The notes under the pieces: generated by a model | The model's input: only the letters and a program-made list of their open reading frames with translations | What the model was told of the DNA's origin: nothing | Databases searched by the model: none | Made by a program: the position numbers and the translations under genes | Source: Acidobacteriota bacterium | GTDB taxonomy: Bacteria; Acidobacteriota; UBA890; WLXD01 | Reading direction: 5' to 3' | NCBI GenBank assembly: GCA_029263295.1 | Contig: JAJCXT010000024.1 | Span: 1 to 61,926, forward strand | DNA: 61,926 nucleotides | Shown: in pieces, positions 54,548 to 61,926 of the stretch | How positions within the stretch are numbered: position 1 is the first letter of the stretch | Layout of the letters: each line of letters starts with the position of its first letter

Positions 54548-55163
54548 ATCGAACCTCCGCAGTGAAAGGCGAGCGCCCCACACGAAGTAGAGCCCATACC
54601 GTCTTCATAAGGCGGCCAGGGTACCAGGGTTCGCGCAGCACAGTAGTAGAGTCCCGGCACGTGGCGTATGAAGCCGTAGCAGTAGAGCGGTGGGAACTCG
54701 TGTGCAACGCCGAGCGTTCTGCACAGTTCCCACGGCGGGCGACCATCTTCTCGGTGCGCTGCAGGAGACTCTTCATCTCGCGGTCGGTGAGGTAGGGGCC
54801 GAGGCGCTCGTTCGCGATTCGCCGCGGCAAGCCGGGATGTTCGGTGAACCCGTTACTCACTGAACGTGTGGAAAAGCCTGTGCAAGAGTGCCCCCTGGGC
54901 GGCGTACGTTTTGGCGATGCAACGACTTAGGTCGGGTTGCACCACGCATGGGGCATGTGCGCGAACGGCGGCCACGTGTGGCCGAGCTCGACCGTTCAGT
55001 GGCAGAGGGCAATGCGTCGCGGCCGCTGCTCGACGCATTTCCTGGCCGCCCTCATGGCGCGGGTCGCGTCGGTCGCGTGTTGTTGATAGAACTGCATCAC
55101 ACTCCGCGAGTCCGACGGCACAGGCGAGCCCGGATCAGCATCCATTCTCTGCAGAGGTCCACC
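54548..55163. other. Gene-poor stretch between precursor 2 and the S9 peptidase
   Basis: About 600 bases with no convincing gene. On the minus strand from 54860 a short reading (ERLGPYLTDREMKSLLQRT and on) looks protein-like but has no good ribosome site and runs into the hairpin at 54690-54733. It may be a gene remnant. The rest should hold the promoters of precursor 2 (minus) and the peptidase (plus). Confidence 0.4.
54690..54733 (-). other. Long hairpin upstream of precursor 2
   Basis: GTGGGAACT (54690-54698) pairs with AGTTCCCAC (54725-54733). Inside, GTGC (54702-54705) pairs with GCAC (54721-54724), and AACGC (54706-54710) with GCGTT (54714-54718), around a CGA loop. The 18-pair stem has only a three-base and a two-base bulge. 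It lies 143 bases upstream of the precursor 2 start on its strand, so it could be a leader RNA structure, an attenuator or a mobile-element end. Confidence 0.5.
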
Positions 55164-57788
55164 ATGGGATTTGCCAGGCTACGTCTCCTTCCTGCCCGAG
55201 TGTTCTGCGTTGCGTTGGTCCTGACGCTCTGTCTCCCGATGATGGCCGTGGCGCAGCAGGGCCCGTCGCAGGCAGCGCCCCAGGGGGGCCACGGCGATCG
55301 GCGCGTGCACCATGCGAACCGCGATCTCGCTGCCCGTTTCACGCAGGCGCGCATGAGCGAGATGATGTTCGATCTCTACGTCCGGCCGCACTGGCTCGAG
55401 GGCTCCGATCGCTTCTGGTACTCGTGGGAAGACTCCACCGGCAAGACCTTCTGGATCGTCGACCCGGGCGCGCGCACCAAGAACGTCATCTTCGACAGGG
55501 CGGACATGGCGCGCCAGTTGACGCTGCTGACTCGCGATCCCTACGACGCGCGCAACCTGCCGATCGACAAGATCCGTTGGGTCAACGACGACACCGCGAT
55601 CCAGTTCGACGTGACCTCGTCCGAGGACGAGGTGATCGAAGAGGTCGAGGAGATTGAAGGCGACACCCAGGAAGAGAAGAAGGCGAAGCCGCGCAAGCCG
55701 AAGAAGAAGGTGTACCACCTCGAATACGACCTGGGCACTCGCCAGGTACGCGAGCTAACGGACTTCGAGGCGCCCGCTGATCACCCCGACTGGGCCAACG
55801 TCTCGCCCGACAAGCAGTGGGTGGTGTTCTCGCGCGACCACGACCTCTTCATGATGGCGTACACGGAGTACGAGGAGTGGCTCGAGAAGGAGAAGGCCAA
55901 GAAGGACGCGGGTGAGGACGACGATGAAGGCGACGACGAGCAGGAGAGCGACGTCGACGAAGACATCGAGGAGATCCGCCTGACGACGGATGGCGAGGCG
56001 TACTATACGTACGGTCGCAGCGGTCGCGGGCGGACCGACAAGGAAAAGGAAGAGCACGCCGGGAAGCGTGACCCGGCGTTCGTGATCTGGGCGCAGGACT
56101 CGAGCAAGTTCGCCCTTACCCGCGATGACGTTCGCGAGGTGGGCAAGCTGTGGGTGATCAACGCGATTGCTGAGCCGCGGCCGACGCTGGAAACCTATGC
56201 CTACCCCATGCCGGGGGAGGAGAACGTTGGCCTGACCGAGTTGTGGGTGTTCGATGTCGCGGCTCAGTCGGGGCAGAAAGTCGAGATCGAGGCGTTCAAG
56301 GACCAGTCGGTCAACATCTTTGCGGCGCGCCGGTTCCCGCGTCCCGACGCCGAAGAACCCGTTGCTCGCGAGTGGCTCTCTCCTGATTCCAACCGCCTGT
56401 ACTGGGGACGGATTAGCCGCGATCTTAAGCGCTACGACGCGGTGGTGACCGACCTGACGACGGGCGAGAGCACGGTGCTTATCGAGGAACGCCTCAATCC
56501 CTATGTCGAGACGCAGCGACTCGAACTACTCGAGAACGGCGAGATGGTCTGGTGGTCCGAGCGCGACGGCTGGGGCCACTACTATCTGCTCGCCGCCGAC
56601 GGCACCGTCATTCGCCAGCTGACGCAGGGTGAGTTCTCGGGCCGTGGCGTGGCCGGCATCAACGAGGCCTCACGCACGCTCTTCTTCACCGCTAATGGCA
56701 TGGAGGACGCCGAGGATCCCTACTACCGGCACCTCTACAAGGTCAGTCTGGACGGTGGTCGCGTGACGCTCCTCAACGAGGGCGACTACGACCACGTCGG
56801 CCGCATCAGCGAGTCCAACGGCTACTTCGTCGATGGCTACTCACGCGTCAACACCGTACCGGCGTCGGCGCTGATGGACGCCGACGGCGAGAAGGTGATG
56901 GACCTCGAGTCGTCCGACATGACGCTGCTGGAGAATGCCGGTTACCAGTTCCCGGTGCCCTACCAGGTGAAGTCAGCCGACAACGTCACCGACATGTACG
57001 GGGTGATCTACAAGCCCTTCGACTTCGACGAGACCAAGAAGTACCCGATCATCGCCTACGTCTACCCGGGGCCGCAGACCGAGGCAGTGGCGAAGCAATT
57101 CGTCACCCGGGCGCAGAACATCCATCTGGCCAACATGGGCTTTATCGTCATCGAGATCGGCAATCGAGGCGGCCATCCGTGGCGCTCGAAGTGGTACCAC
57201 TCGTATGGTTACGGCGATCTGCGTGACTACGGTCTTGCCGACAAGAAGTCTGCGATCGAGCAATTGGCCATGCAGTACGACTGGATCGACATCGATCGTG
57301 TCGGCATCTTCGGCCACTCCGGTGGCGGTTTTATGTCCACCGCAGCGATGCTCGTGTACCCGGACTTCTTCAAGGTTGCGGTGTCCTCGTCGGGCAACCA
57401 CGAGAACCAGATCTATAACCGCTGGTGGAGCGAGAAACATCACGGCGTTGAGGAAGTCACGGACGACGAGGGTAATGTCAGCTTCGAGTACGACATCGAG
57501 AAGAACTCGCAGTTGGCCGCTAACCTGAAAGGAAAGCTGCTGCTGACGACCGGTGACATCGACAACAACGTGCATCCGTCCCTGACCTACCGGATGGCGC
57601 ATGCACTGATGAAGGCGAACAAGCGCTTCGACTTCTTCGTCCTGCCAGGCGAGCGCCACGGCTATCGTGGCAACGGCGAGTACTGGCAGTGGCTGCGTGC
57701 GGACTACTTCGCGGAACATCTGCTCGGCGACAGGGCCAGCAACGTCGACGTCCTCGAGTTGAATCGCGAGGTGCCCCAGAAGCGCTGA
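55164..57788 (+). CDS. Secreted S9 family prolyl oligopeptidase-like peptidase
   Basis: An 874-residue serine peptidase. The ATG at 55164 has GAGGT upstream and begins a signal peptide (LPARVFCVALVLTLCLPMMA). A beta-propeller comes first, then the alpha/beta-hydrolase domain with nucleophile Ser in GIFGHSGGGFMSTA, Asp in TTGDIDNNVHPSL and His in GERHGYRGN. Two very charged inserts interrupt the propeller (around residues 155-180 and 245-300), one rich in Asp and Glu and one in Lys. It resembles dipeptidyl-peptidase IV-type enzymes and probably takes part in peptide uptake. Confidence 0.9.
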   Translation: MGFARLRLLPARVFCVALVLTLCLPMMAVAQQGPSQAAPQGGHGDRRVHHANRDLAARFTQARMSEMMFDLYVRPHWLEGSDRFWYSWEDSTGKTFWIVDPGARTKNVIFDRADMARQLTLLTRDPYDARNLPIDKIRWVNDDTAIQFDVTSSEDEVIEEVEEIEGDTQEEKKAKPRKPKKKVYHLEYDLGTRQVRELTDFEAPADHPDWANVSPDKQWVVFSRDHDLFMMAYTEYEEWLEKEKAKKDAGEDDDEGDDEQESDVDEDIEEIRLTTDGEAYYTYGRSGRGRTDKEKEEHAGKRDPAFVIWAQDSSKFALTRDDVREVGKLWVINAIAEPRPTLETYAYPMPGEENVGLTELWVFDVAAQSGQKVEIEAFKDQSVNIFAARRFPRPDAEEPVAREWLSPDSNRLYWGRISRDLKRYDAVVTDLTTGESTVLIEERLNPYVETQRLELLENGEMVWWSERDGWGHYYLLAADGTVIRQLTQGEFSGRGVAGINEASRTLFFTANGMEDAEDPYYRHLYKVSLDGGRVTLLNEGDYDHVGRISESNGYFVDGYSRVNTVPASALMDADGEKVMDLESSDMTLLENAGYQFPVPYQVKSADNVTDMYGVIYKPFDFDETKKYPIIAYVYPGPQTEAVAKQFVTRAQNIHLANMGFIVIEIGNRGGHPWRSKWYHSYGYGDLRDYGLADKKSAIEQLAMQYDWIDIDRVGIFGHSGGGFMSTAAMLVYPDFFKVAVSSSGNHENQIYNRWWSEKHHGVEEVTDDEGNVSFEYDIEKNSQLAANLKGKLLLTTGDIDNNVHPSLTYRMAHALMKANKRFDFFVLPGERHGYRGNGEYWQWLRADYFAEHLLGDRASNVDVLELNREVPQKR

Positions 57789-57795
57789 GCCCGAC

Positions 57796-57830
57796 GGCAC
57801 CATTTGTAGATTGGATCTACAAATGGTGCC
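57796..57830. terminator. Perfect 15-base inverted repeat between convergent genes
   Basis: GGCACCATTTGTAGA (57796-57810) and TCTACAAATGGTGCC (57816-57830) match perfectly around the loop TTGGA. It lies eight bases after the S9 stop and 14 bases from the end of the convergent gene. No T-run follows on either strand, so it may end both transcripts by structure alone or be the trace of a small element. Confidence 0.6.
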
Positions 57831-57844
57831 AATCGATGGTCCGA

Positions 57845-58393
57845 CTAGCCTTCTGTCGGCCAGTCCGTCTCGCCCGAGAACTCGAAGCTGCCGATCGTGA
57901 GTTGTCCACCGCCCACCATGCCGGTGGCCGGGGTGGTGCACTCGCCGGCGCCGGACACACGGTAGGACTTGATGGCACCGTCCTCGATCAACTCGTGCTC
58001 GGTCACGGTTACGGTGCACGCGGCCTTGAACATGTCATCACCAACGGCGTCGCCAGCGATGGCAACGTCGACGGGGAGGTCGGTCCCTGTGGCCCCCTCG
58101 GCCATCTGTTTGATGGTGAAGTTGAGTATCAGAGTGCCGCCGTCGACTCCGTGGGCGAAGTTCACGCCCACGCCCCAACGGGACCCGGCCCCCGTGCATA
58201 GCGTCTCGGCGTTGCTCCAGTCGACGTCGTACGTGTGCTCGCCGGTGATGCTCATCCGCACGAATCCACCGTCGTCATCCCTGCACGCGATCTGGCCGGC
58301 AAGGGCCTCGCTGGTGGGAACGATCGGCGCCACGGGCAGGATCGCCGCGAGCGTCAGCGTGAGCGTGACGGGTACGAACGGCAGGATGCGCAT
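57845..58393 (-). CDS. Hypothetical exported protein with four cysteines
   Basis: A 182-residue protein with a signal peptide (VPVTLTLTLAAILPVAPIVP) and a mature part rich in Gly and Thr. Four Cys (IACRDD, TLCTGAG, AACTVTV, GECTTP) could form two disulfides outside the cytoplasm. The family is not recognised. GGAGAA lies upstream of the ATG. It converges with the S9 gene. Confidence 0.6.
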   Translation of the reverse strand: MRILPFVPVTLTLTLAAILPVAPIVPTSEALAGQIACRDDDGGFVRMSITGEHTYDVDWSNAETLCTGAGSRWGVGVNFAHGVDGGTLILNFTIKQMAEGATGTDLPVDVAIAGDAVGDDMFKAACTVTVTEHELIEDGAIKSYRVSGAGECTTPATGMVGGGQLTIGSFEFSGETDWPTEG

Positions 58394-58477
58394 GATGTTC
58401 TCCTCGCGTGCGGACTGGGGCGACGTGGGGTCAGGTGTCGCGGAGCGGTCGATGCAGACTCGGGATCGTAGCAGACC

Positions 58478-58852
58478 TTACGGTCGCAGCAGGCGTTCGT
58501 AATCCTCGCAGTAGGCCCAGCCGAGGAAGGACTGCAGCACCAGGAGCAGGATGCCCATGGGCAGTCCCGCCAGGTCGAGGAAGATGTCGTACAGAACGAT
58601 GTTCAGCACGATCGGTGCGAGGATGACCAGCGCCAGGGGCACGTAGCGGTTCATCAGCAGAGCGGTGCCGGCGACGAGCTGCGTGATGCGCAGCAGCGGC
58701 AGAAAGAAGCCAGTCGCGGTGAACGCGTCGAGCAGTGCCGTACCCTCGGGAGAGGTGGCCGGCAGCGCCACGAACGGGATGAAGTAGTTGACGCCGTAGA
58801 CGACGAAGATGAGGCCGAGTAGGGATCGTGACGTCGTGACGGCCAATCGCAT
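58478..58852 (-). CDS. DoxX-like small membrane protein
   Basis: A 124-residue protein with four hydrophobic helices (LGLIFVVYGVNYFIPF, FFLPLLRITQLVAGTALLM, PLALVILAPIVLNIVLYDI, GILLLVLQSFLGWAY). Layout and length match the DoxX/DoxD-like group, whose members act in redox or thiosulfate-linked membrane processes. A GGAGGCAGC site precedes the ATG. The exact role is unknown. Confidence 0.7.
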   Translation of the reverse strand: MRLAVTTSRSLLGLIFVVYGVNYFIPFVALPATSPEGTALLDAFTATGFFLPLLRITQLVAGTALLMNRYVPLALVILAPIVLNIVLYDIFLDLAGLPMGILLLVLQSFLGWAYCEDYERLLRP

Positions 58853-58950
58853 GCTGCCTCCGGGGAAATCGCGTCATCGCGGGGACCGGGCGCTTTCGAC
58901 CTCGCGCGGCCTGTCACCCAATCGTACCAAAGGCTGCGGACGGCACCCCG

Positions 58951-60630
58951 CTAGCGCGACGTTTTGCGCCCCAGAGCCAGGAGATCCTCCTTGAGCCTCG
59001 TATGGGCGTCGAACAACGGCGCGAAGTCGGACTCGTGGCGCCCGCCTTTCGCCAGCACGACCGCCGCGAGCTTCCGTCGGTCCCGTTTGGACCATGTAGC
59101 GGCGTCGACGGCACAGACGATCGGGCTCCAGCGGGCCCACCAGAGCCGTTGGGCAGGAGAGAAGTCGTGAGTGTCGACCTCGAGGAGCTCTGCCGCGCGG
59201 GCCGAACACTCACGCAGCCCGCGCTCGCGGTCGGCGCCGTAGTGCTGCGCGAGCCAACGAGACATCGCGAGGCCAATTTCACCGAGCGCGATCTCGCCGA
59301 TGACATCGTCGCGTGGCGCGTCGAGTTGGAAGTAGAGATTCTCGGAGGCGAGTTCCTCCAGGGTGCCGAGCGCGGTGCGGTGGCCGGGGTCGCGTTTCAT
59401 GGCCCGCGTCTCGTCGCGCACGAGGCGCTTCACATAGGCGCTCCGTGGCCGGAAGCCGAGCTTGTAGTAGAACCACCAGGCGCCCGACGCCAGCCCTTCG
59501 GCGTTGCCGTAACCGAGCTGGTAGGGGTCGATGCTGAAGGTGTCGCAGCCGAACACCGCCCTTGCCATCGCCAGTACGCGGCCGAACACGCGTGCGGCCT
59601 CGGCACCGCGGAAGGTCTCGAAGATGTTGTAGGCGATCGCGGCCGAGCCGTAGAGCGCGCTGATGAGCACGTAGCCCATCGGCACCCCGTTCTTGAGCGT
59701 GACGGCGGCGTAGCTGCTTTCGAGCATGAGACGTCGCTGGGGGCGCAGGCCGAGTAGCCCGAACGCGAGGCCGTCGCCGCAGTCGACCCAACGAGCGTCG
59801 TCGGGGTTCGCGTGGGCGAAGCCGTCGAGGTCGCGGGCACGCGTCACCATTGCACGGCGAGCCAGATCGACCAGGCGCTGCCCGCGGGCGCGGCTGAGCG
59901 GCTCGATTGAGACCGGGGGACGCAGCACGTCCTGGCGGAGATCGGGACGGCTCCGCCGAAGCGGGGTCCTCTGGCAAGCGATGTCGGTGACCGGGAACAC
60001 GTCGCTCCCGCGCGCCGGCGTATTGGCTGCCGGCTCGAGTCGCAGCGGAACGTCCAACAGGTCGTATGTCTTCTCGCGCGTGAACTCGCTGCCGGCGAGC
60101 TGCCCGAGACGGCCGATCAGGAATGCGGCGTCGGCGGTGTCACCGCGCAACTCCTCGATCCATTCGCGCTCCGTACGCTCTACTTCGTCGAGCGCCAGCG
60201 TCTCGGTGTAGGGCAGGGCGTGAGGCAGGACATCGAGCAGATGGGCGCGGTTGTCCCATTCTTCCCAGGAGATGCTGAGCAGCTCTGGCCAGGTCCGCGC
60301 CAGCCAACGCGCCGTGGGCGAGAAGAACCTGTAGTTGATCGCGGTGCCGGCGACTCCGGTGTCTTCCAGAGAGGCACGGAAGCGGCGGACGTCGCTGCGT
60401 TCGGCGAATCCAGCCAGGGCCGTTTCCACATCGCGTAGCAGGTCTTCGTCGTCGGGATACGCGCGCAGGAAGCAGAGCGCCTCGTGCAGGCGCAGCACCG
60501 CATCGCTGCTGGCCACGCTATCGACCGCGAGTTGTTGGACCAGCGCCTGTTTGGCGCGGCCGGATTCGGGATCATAGGTGGCCAGCACGCTCTCGAGCCG
60601 TGCCAGAGCCTGCCGTGCGGATCGCTTCAT
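58951..60630 (-). CDS. Hypothetical protein with a GNAT-like segment
   Basis: A 559-residue soluble protein without signal peptide or membrane segments. Residues 325-415 look like an acetyltransferase (GNAT) fold, with SYAAVTLKNGVPMGYVLIS and GAWWFYYKLGFRPRSAY. The flanking parts are helical and rich in Arg and Leu and are not recognised. It stands alone between the DoxX-like gene and the oxidase operon. No function is assigned. Confidence 0.6.
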   Translation of the reverse strand: MKRSARQALARLESVLATYDPESGRAKQALVQQLAVDSVASSDAVLRLHEALCFLRAYPDDEDLLRDVETALAGFAERSDVRRFRASLEDTGVAGTAINYRFFSPTARWLARTWPELLSISWEEWDNRAHLLDVLPHALPYTETLALDEVERTEREWIEELRGDTADAAFLIGRLGQLAGSEFTREKTYDLLDVPLRLEPAANTPARGSDVFPVTDIACQRTPLRRSRPDLRQDVLRPPVSIEPLSRARGQRLVDLARRAMVTRARDLDGFAHANPDDARWVDCGDGLAFGLLGLRPQRRLMLESSYAAVTLKNGVPMGYVLISALYGSAAIAYNIFETFRGAEAARVFGRVLAMARAVFGCDTFSIDPYQLGYGNAEGLASGAWWFYYKLGFRPRSAYVKRLVRDETRAMKRDPGHRTALGTLEELASENLYFQLDAPRDDVIGEIALGEIGLAMSRWLAQHYGADRERGLRECSARAAELLEVDTHDFSPAQRLWWARWSPIVCAVDAATWSKRDRRKLAAVVLAKGGRHESDFAPLFDAHTRLKEDLLALGRKTSR

Positions 60631-60711
60631 CGGGCGGTGTAGTCCAGTGGCCGGTGGTCTCGTTGATGTCCCTGCGCGGCCGGAGGCGACAGCGACACGA
60701 GCCGTTGGCCG

Positions 60712-60963
60712 CTACGGATCCGTTGGGGTGCAGTCGACGTTGCGTTGTCCGCGCACCGCGTACCAGGCGATCGTACCAAAGGTCGCGATCGGTACGGCTA
60801 GCAGGAACAGAATGCCGCTGCGCAGGGCCGCGATCAGGGGACCAGCCTCGCCGTCAGTGAGTGCCCGCCGGCACATCGCACACTGGGCCTGCGCCGTCTC
60901 CGGCCACAGGGCCGTGGCGATCACGGCAATGCCGACCAGGGCCCACACGGTACGCCGCAGCAT
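60712..60963 (-). CDS. Small CxxC membrane protein of the cytochrome oxidase operon
   Basis: An 83-residue protein whose ATG (60961-60963) shares one base with the stop of the subunit IV gene. A signal-like helix (ALVGIAVIATALWPETAQAQ) precedes CAMCRRAL, and a second helix follows (GILFLLAVPIATFGTIAWYA). Small CAMC proteins like this often end cytochrome c oxidase operons. A role in copper delivery or assembly is possible but unproven. Longer in-frame readings upstream are out of phase with the oxidase genes and are shadows. Confidence 0.7.
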   Translation of the reverse strand: MLRRTVWALVGIAVIATALWPETAQAQCAMCRRALTDGEAGPLIAALRSGILFLLAVPIATFGTIAWYAVRGQRNVDCTPTDP

Positions 60964-61277
60964 CACCGGACGAAGAGCCCCTGCATCATGTCGAAGATGC
61001 GGAAAGCGTCCACGACGCTGAGGCCGAACAGCAGGACTCCGAAGCCGAGCCCGCACACGACGACGGTCACCATCAGGTCCATGCTCTCCTTGGCCAGGTG
61101 CATGAAGATGCCACCGATCAAGGTGGCCTTGGTCATCATCGCCACGAGCATCACGCCGACGAACAGGCCGCGTGGCATGTCCACCGTGTCGAGGAAGAAC
61201 ATGACCGCGGTGAGCACCAGGAGAACCGCCCAGGTGCGCCAGTAGATGCCCAGGTCGGCAGCTTTTGTTTCTGACAT
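60963..61277 (-). CDS. Cytochrome c oxidase subunit IV-like protein
   Basis: A 104-residue protein with three membrane helices (WAVLLVLTAVMFFLDTVDM, LFVGVMLVAMMTKATLIGGIF, LMVTVVVCGLGFGVLLFGLSVVD) and the family pattern MHLAKE between helices two and three. It matches the prokaryotic COX4 family that stabilises the haem-copper oxidase. GGAGCCGACC precedes the ATG. It follows the subunit III gene by nine bases. Confidence 0.85.
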   Translation of the reverse strand: MSETKAADLGIYWRTWAVLLVLTAVMFFLDTVDMPRGLFVGVMLVAMMTKATLIGGIFMHLAKESMDLMVTVVVCGLGFGVLLFGLSVVDAFRIFDMMQGLFVR

Positions 61278-61286
61278 GGTCGGCTC

Positions 61287-61886
61287 CTAGACGAGATAGA
61301 AGAGCGTGAAGATGAACACCCAGACGAGATCGACGAAGTGCCAGTACAGCCCTGCCATCTCGACGTTCTCCGGGGTGGTAATCCCCTTCGAGGTACGGAT
61401 TGCGGTGACCACATTGACGATCACACCGATCAGCACGTGGGTGCCATGGAACCCCGTGATCAGAAAGAAGTAAGACCCGAACAGGGCAGCGCCCCAGGGG
61501 TTCTCCCACGGGCGCCCTCCGGCGCCGATCAGATGTGACCATTCGTAGGCTTGCAAGCCCAGGAAGACCAGGCCACCGACCACGGTCATCCATACGAAGC
61601 GCGCGGTCTTGGCGCGATCCGAAGATGCGGTGGCGACGGCCGCGGCCATCGTGGCGCTGCTGCTGATGAGTACGAAGGTCATCAAGCCGATCAGACCGAG
61701 GTTGAATACCTCGCCCGCCTGCGGCCAGTCTGCGGACATGACGCGTCCGTAGCCGTAGCCGGTCAGGAAGCCCGCGAACAGGAGTGCGTCGCCGATGATG
61801 AAGACCCACATCATCACCTTCTTCCAGCCCGCTGCGAATGGGCAGGCTCCACCCATCCAGCGGCTATCCGCGTAGGTTGTCGTCAC
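61287..61886 (-). CDS. Cytochrome c oxidase subunit III
   Basis: A 199-residue subunit III with five membrane helices, the common short bacterial form. Motifs are FFLITGFHGTHVLIGV and GLYWHFVDLVWVFIFTLFYLV. Two GTG codons are possible; the one at 61886 is chosen because GGAGG lies five bases upstream, while the one at 61892 overlaps that site. Subunits I and II are not in the window and would lie beyond 61926. With the two genes after it, it forms the end of an aerobic terminal oxidase operon. Confidence 0.92.
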   Translation of the reverse strand: MTTTYADSRWMGGACPFAAGWKKVMMWVFIIGDALLFAGFLTGYGYGRVMSADWPQAGEVFNLGLIGLMTFVLISSSATMAAAVATASSDRAKTARFVWMTVVGGLVFLGLQAYEWSHLIGAGGRPWENPWGAALFGSYFFLITGFHGTHVLIGVIVNVVTAIRTSKGITTPENVEMAGLYWHFVDLVWVFIFTLFYLV

Positions 61887-61926
61887 CGTCACCTCCGAGA
61901 GTTGTTCACGCCAGGGTTGCTAAGCC

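Noticed and set aside
54231..54860. Minus-strand reading of 209 codons overlapping precursor 2
   Set aside because: Only the first 40 residues look protein-like, there is no good ribosome site, and the frame overlaps a precursor gene that has a strong site and a homologue. At most it is a gene remnant.
60712..61809. Minus-strand reading of 365 codons over the oxidase genes
   Set aside because: Only its last 83 codons are real. The rest is out of frame with subunits III and IV, which are clear by homology.
1..61926. CRISPR array, rRNA, tRNA and insertion sequences
   Set aside because: No spaced direct-repeat array, no ribosomal RNA stretch, no tRNA T-arm with matching acceptor stem and no transposase were seen by eye. 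A tRNA scan could still find a missed gene.

Overview
The window is a GC-rich, densely coding bacterial chromosome segment with no rRNA or tRNA seen. The gene set is that of an aerobic heterotroph: an haem-copper oxidase operon, KorAB, methylmalonyl-CoA mutase with MeaB, fused isobutyryl-CoA mutase, and many secreted M14, S9 and class C beta-lactamase-like hydrolases. A PadR regulator paired with a duplicated MacB/FtsX-like permease is typical of Acidobacteriota and Gemmatimonadota. I infer that neighbourhood, but the sequence alone does not fix the phylum.

Layout. 1-6216: a partial membrane gene, a decayed HTH gene, korAB on the minus strand, then lemA, an M48 protease and rpiA. 6273-21236: a RiPP (ribosomally made, modified peptide) gene cluster. 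It holds a nucleotidyltransferase, a glycosyltransferase, an ABC exporter, an HprK-like kinase, a sulfotransferase, lasso B1 (PqqD-like), lasso B2 (transglutaminase-like protease), a lasso-type asparagine-synthetase cyclase, a 68-residue precursor, a YcaO cyclodehydratase, a SagB-type azoline dehydrogenase and a PRMT-like methyltransferase. A minus-strand AbrB/Doc toxin-antitoxin pair sits between YcaO and SagB. 21294-31887: asparaginase, cyclase, cupin, MscS, a coupled repair-gene run (AlkA-like, GH114-like, UDG family 5), LepA, a serine hydrolase and a membrane protein. 31972-37545: two divergent secreted M14 peptidases. 37619-40300: RsgA, a Sel1 protein and a secreted methyltransferase-like protein. 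40467-51014: coenzyme-B12 mutases around a sigma-54-controlled sulfide operon (SQR, TusE/DsrC-like, DsrE2). 51134-57788: PadR/permease, an orphan second RiPP precursor on the minus strand, and an S9 peptidase. 57845-61886: minus-strand secreted and membrane proteins, ending in a cytochrome oxidase operon that runs out of the window.

The most notable result is the RiPP system. It joins a complete lasso-peptide core (B1, B2, C, with kinase, sulfotransferase and nucleotidyltransferase tailoring) to a thiazole/oxazole-forming YcaO plus SagB pair and a methyltransferase. Its precursor at 15487-15693 is not annotated by simple ORF length, but it has a strong ribosome binding site and a W-x-x-P leader motif. 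A second gene at 54311-54547 (minus), 33 kb from the end of the cluster, encodes a related peptide. The two share a WRAP leader motif, a T-x-G-x3-G-x2-H-[ST]-[GA]-T-E block and an S-[ST]-G-P-G-x2-G-x-Ser C-terminus. I infer one precursor family served by one set of enzymes. The product is not a canonical lasso peptide by the usual leader rule, so it may be a new hybrid RiPP class.
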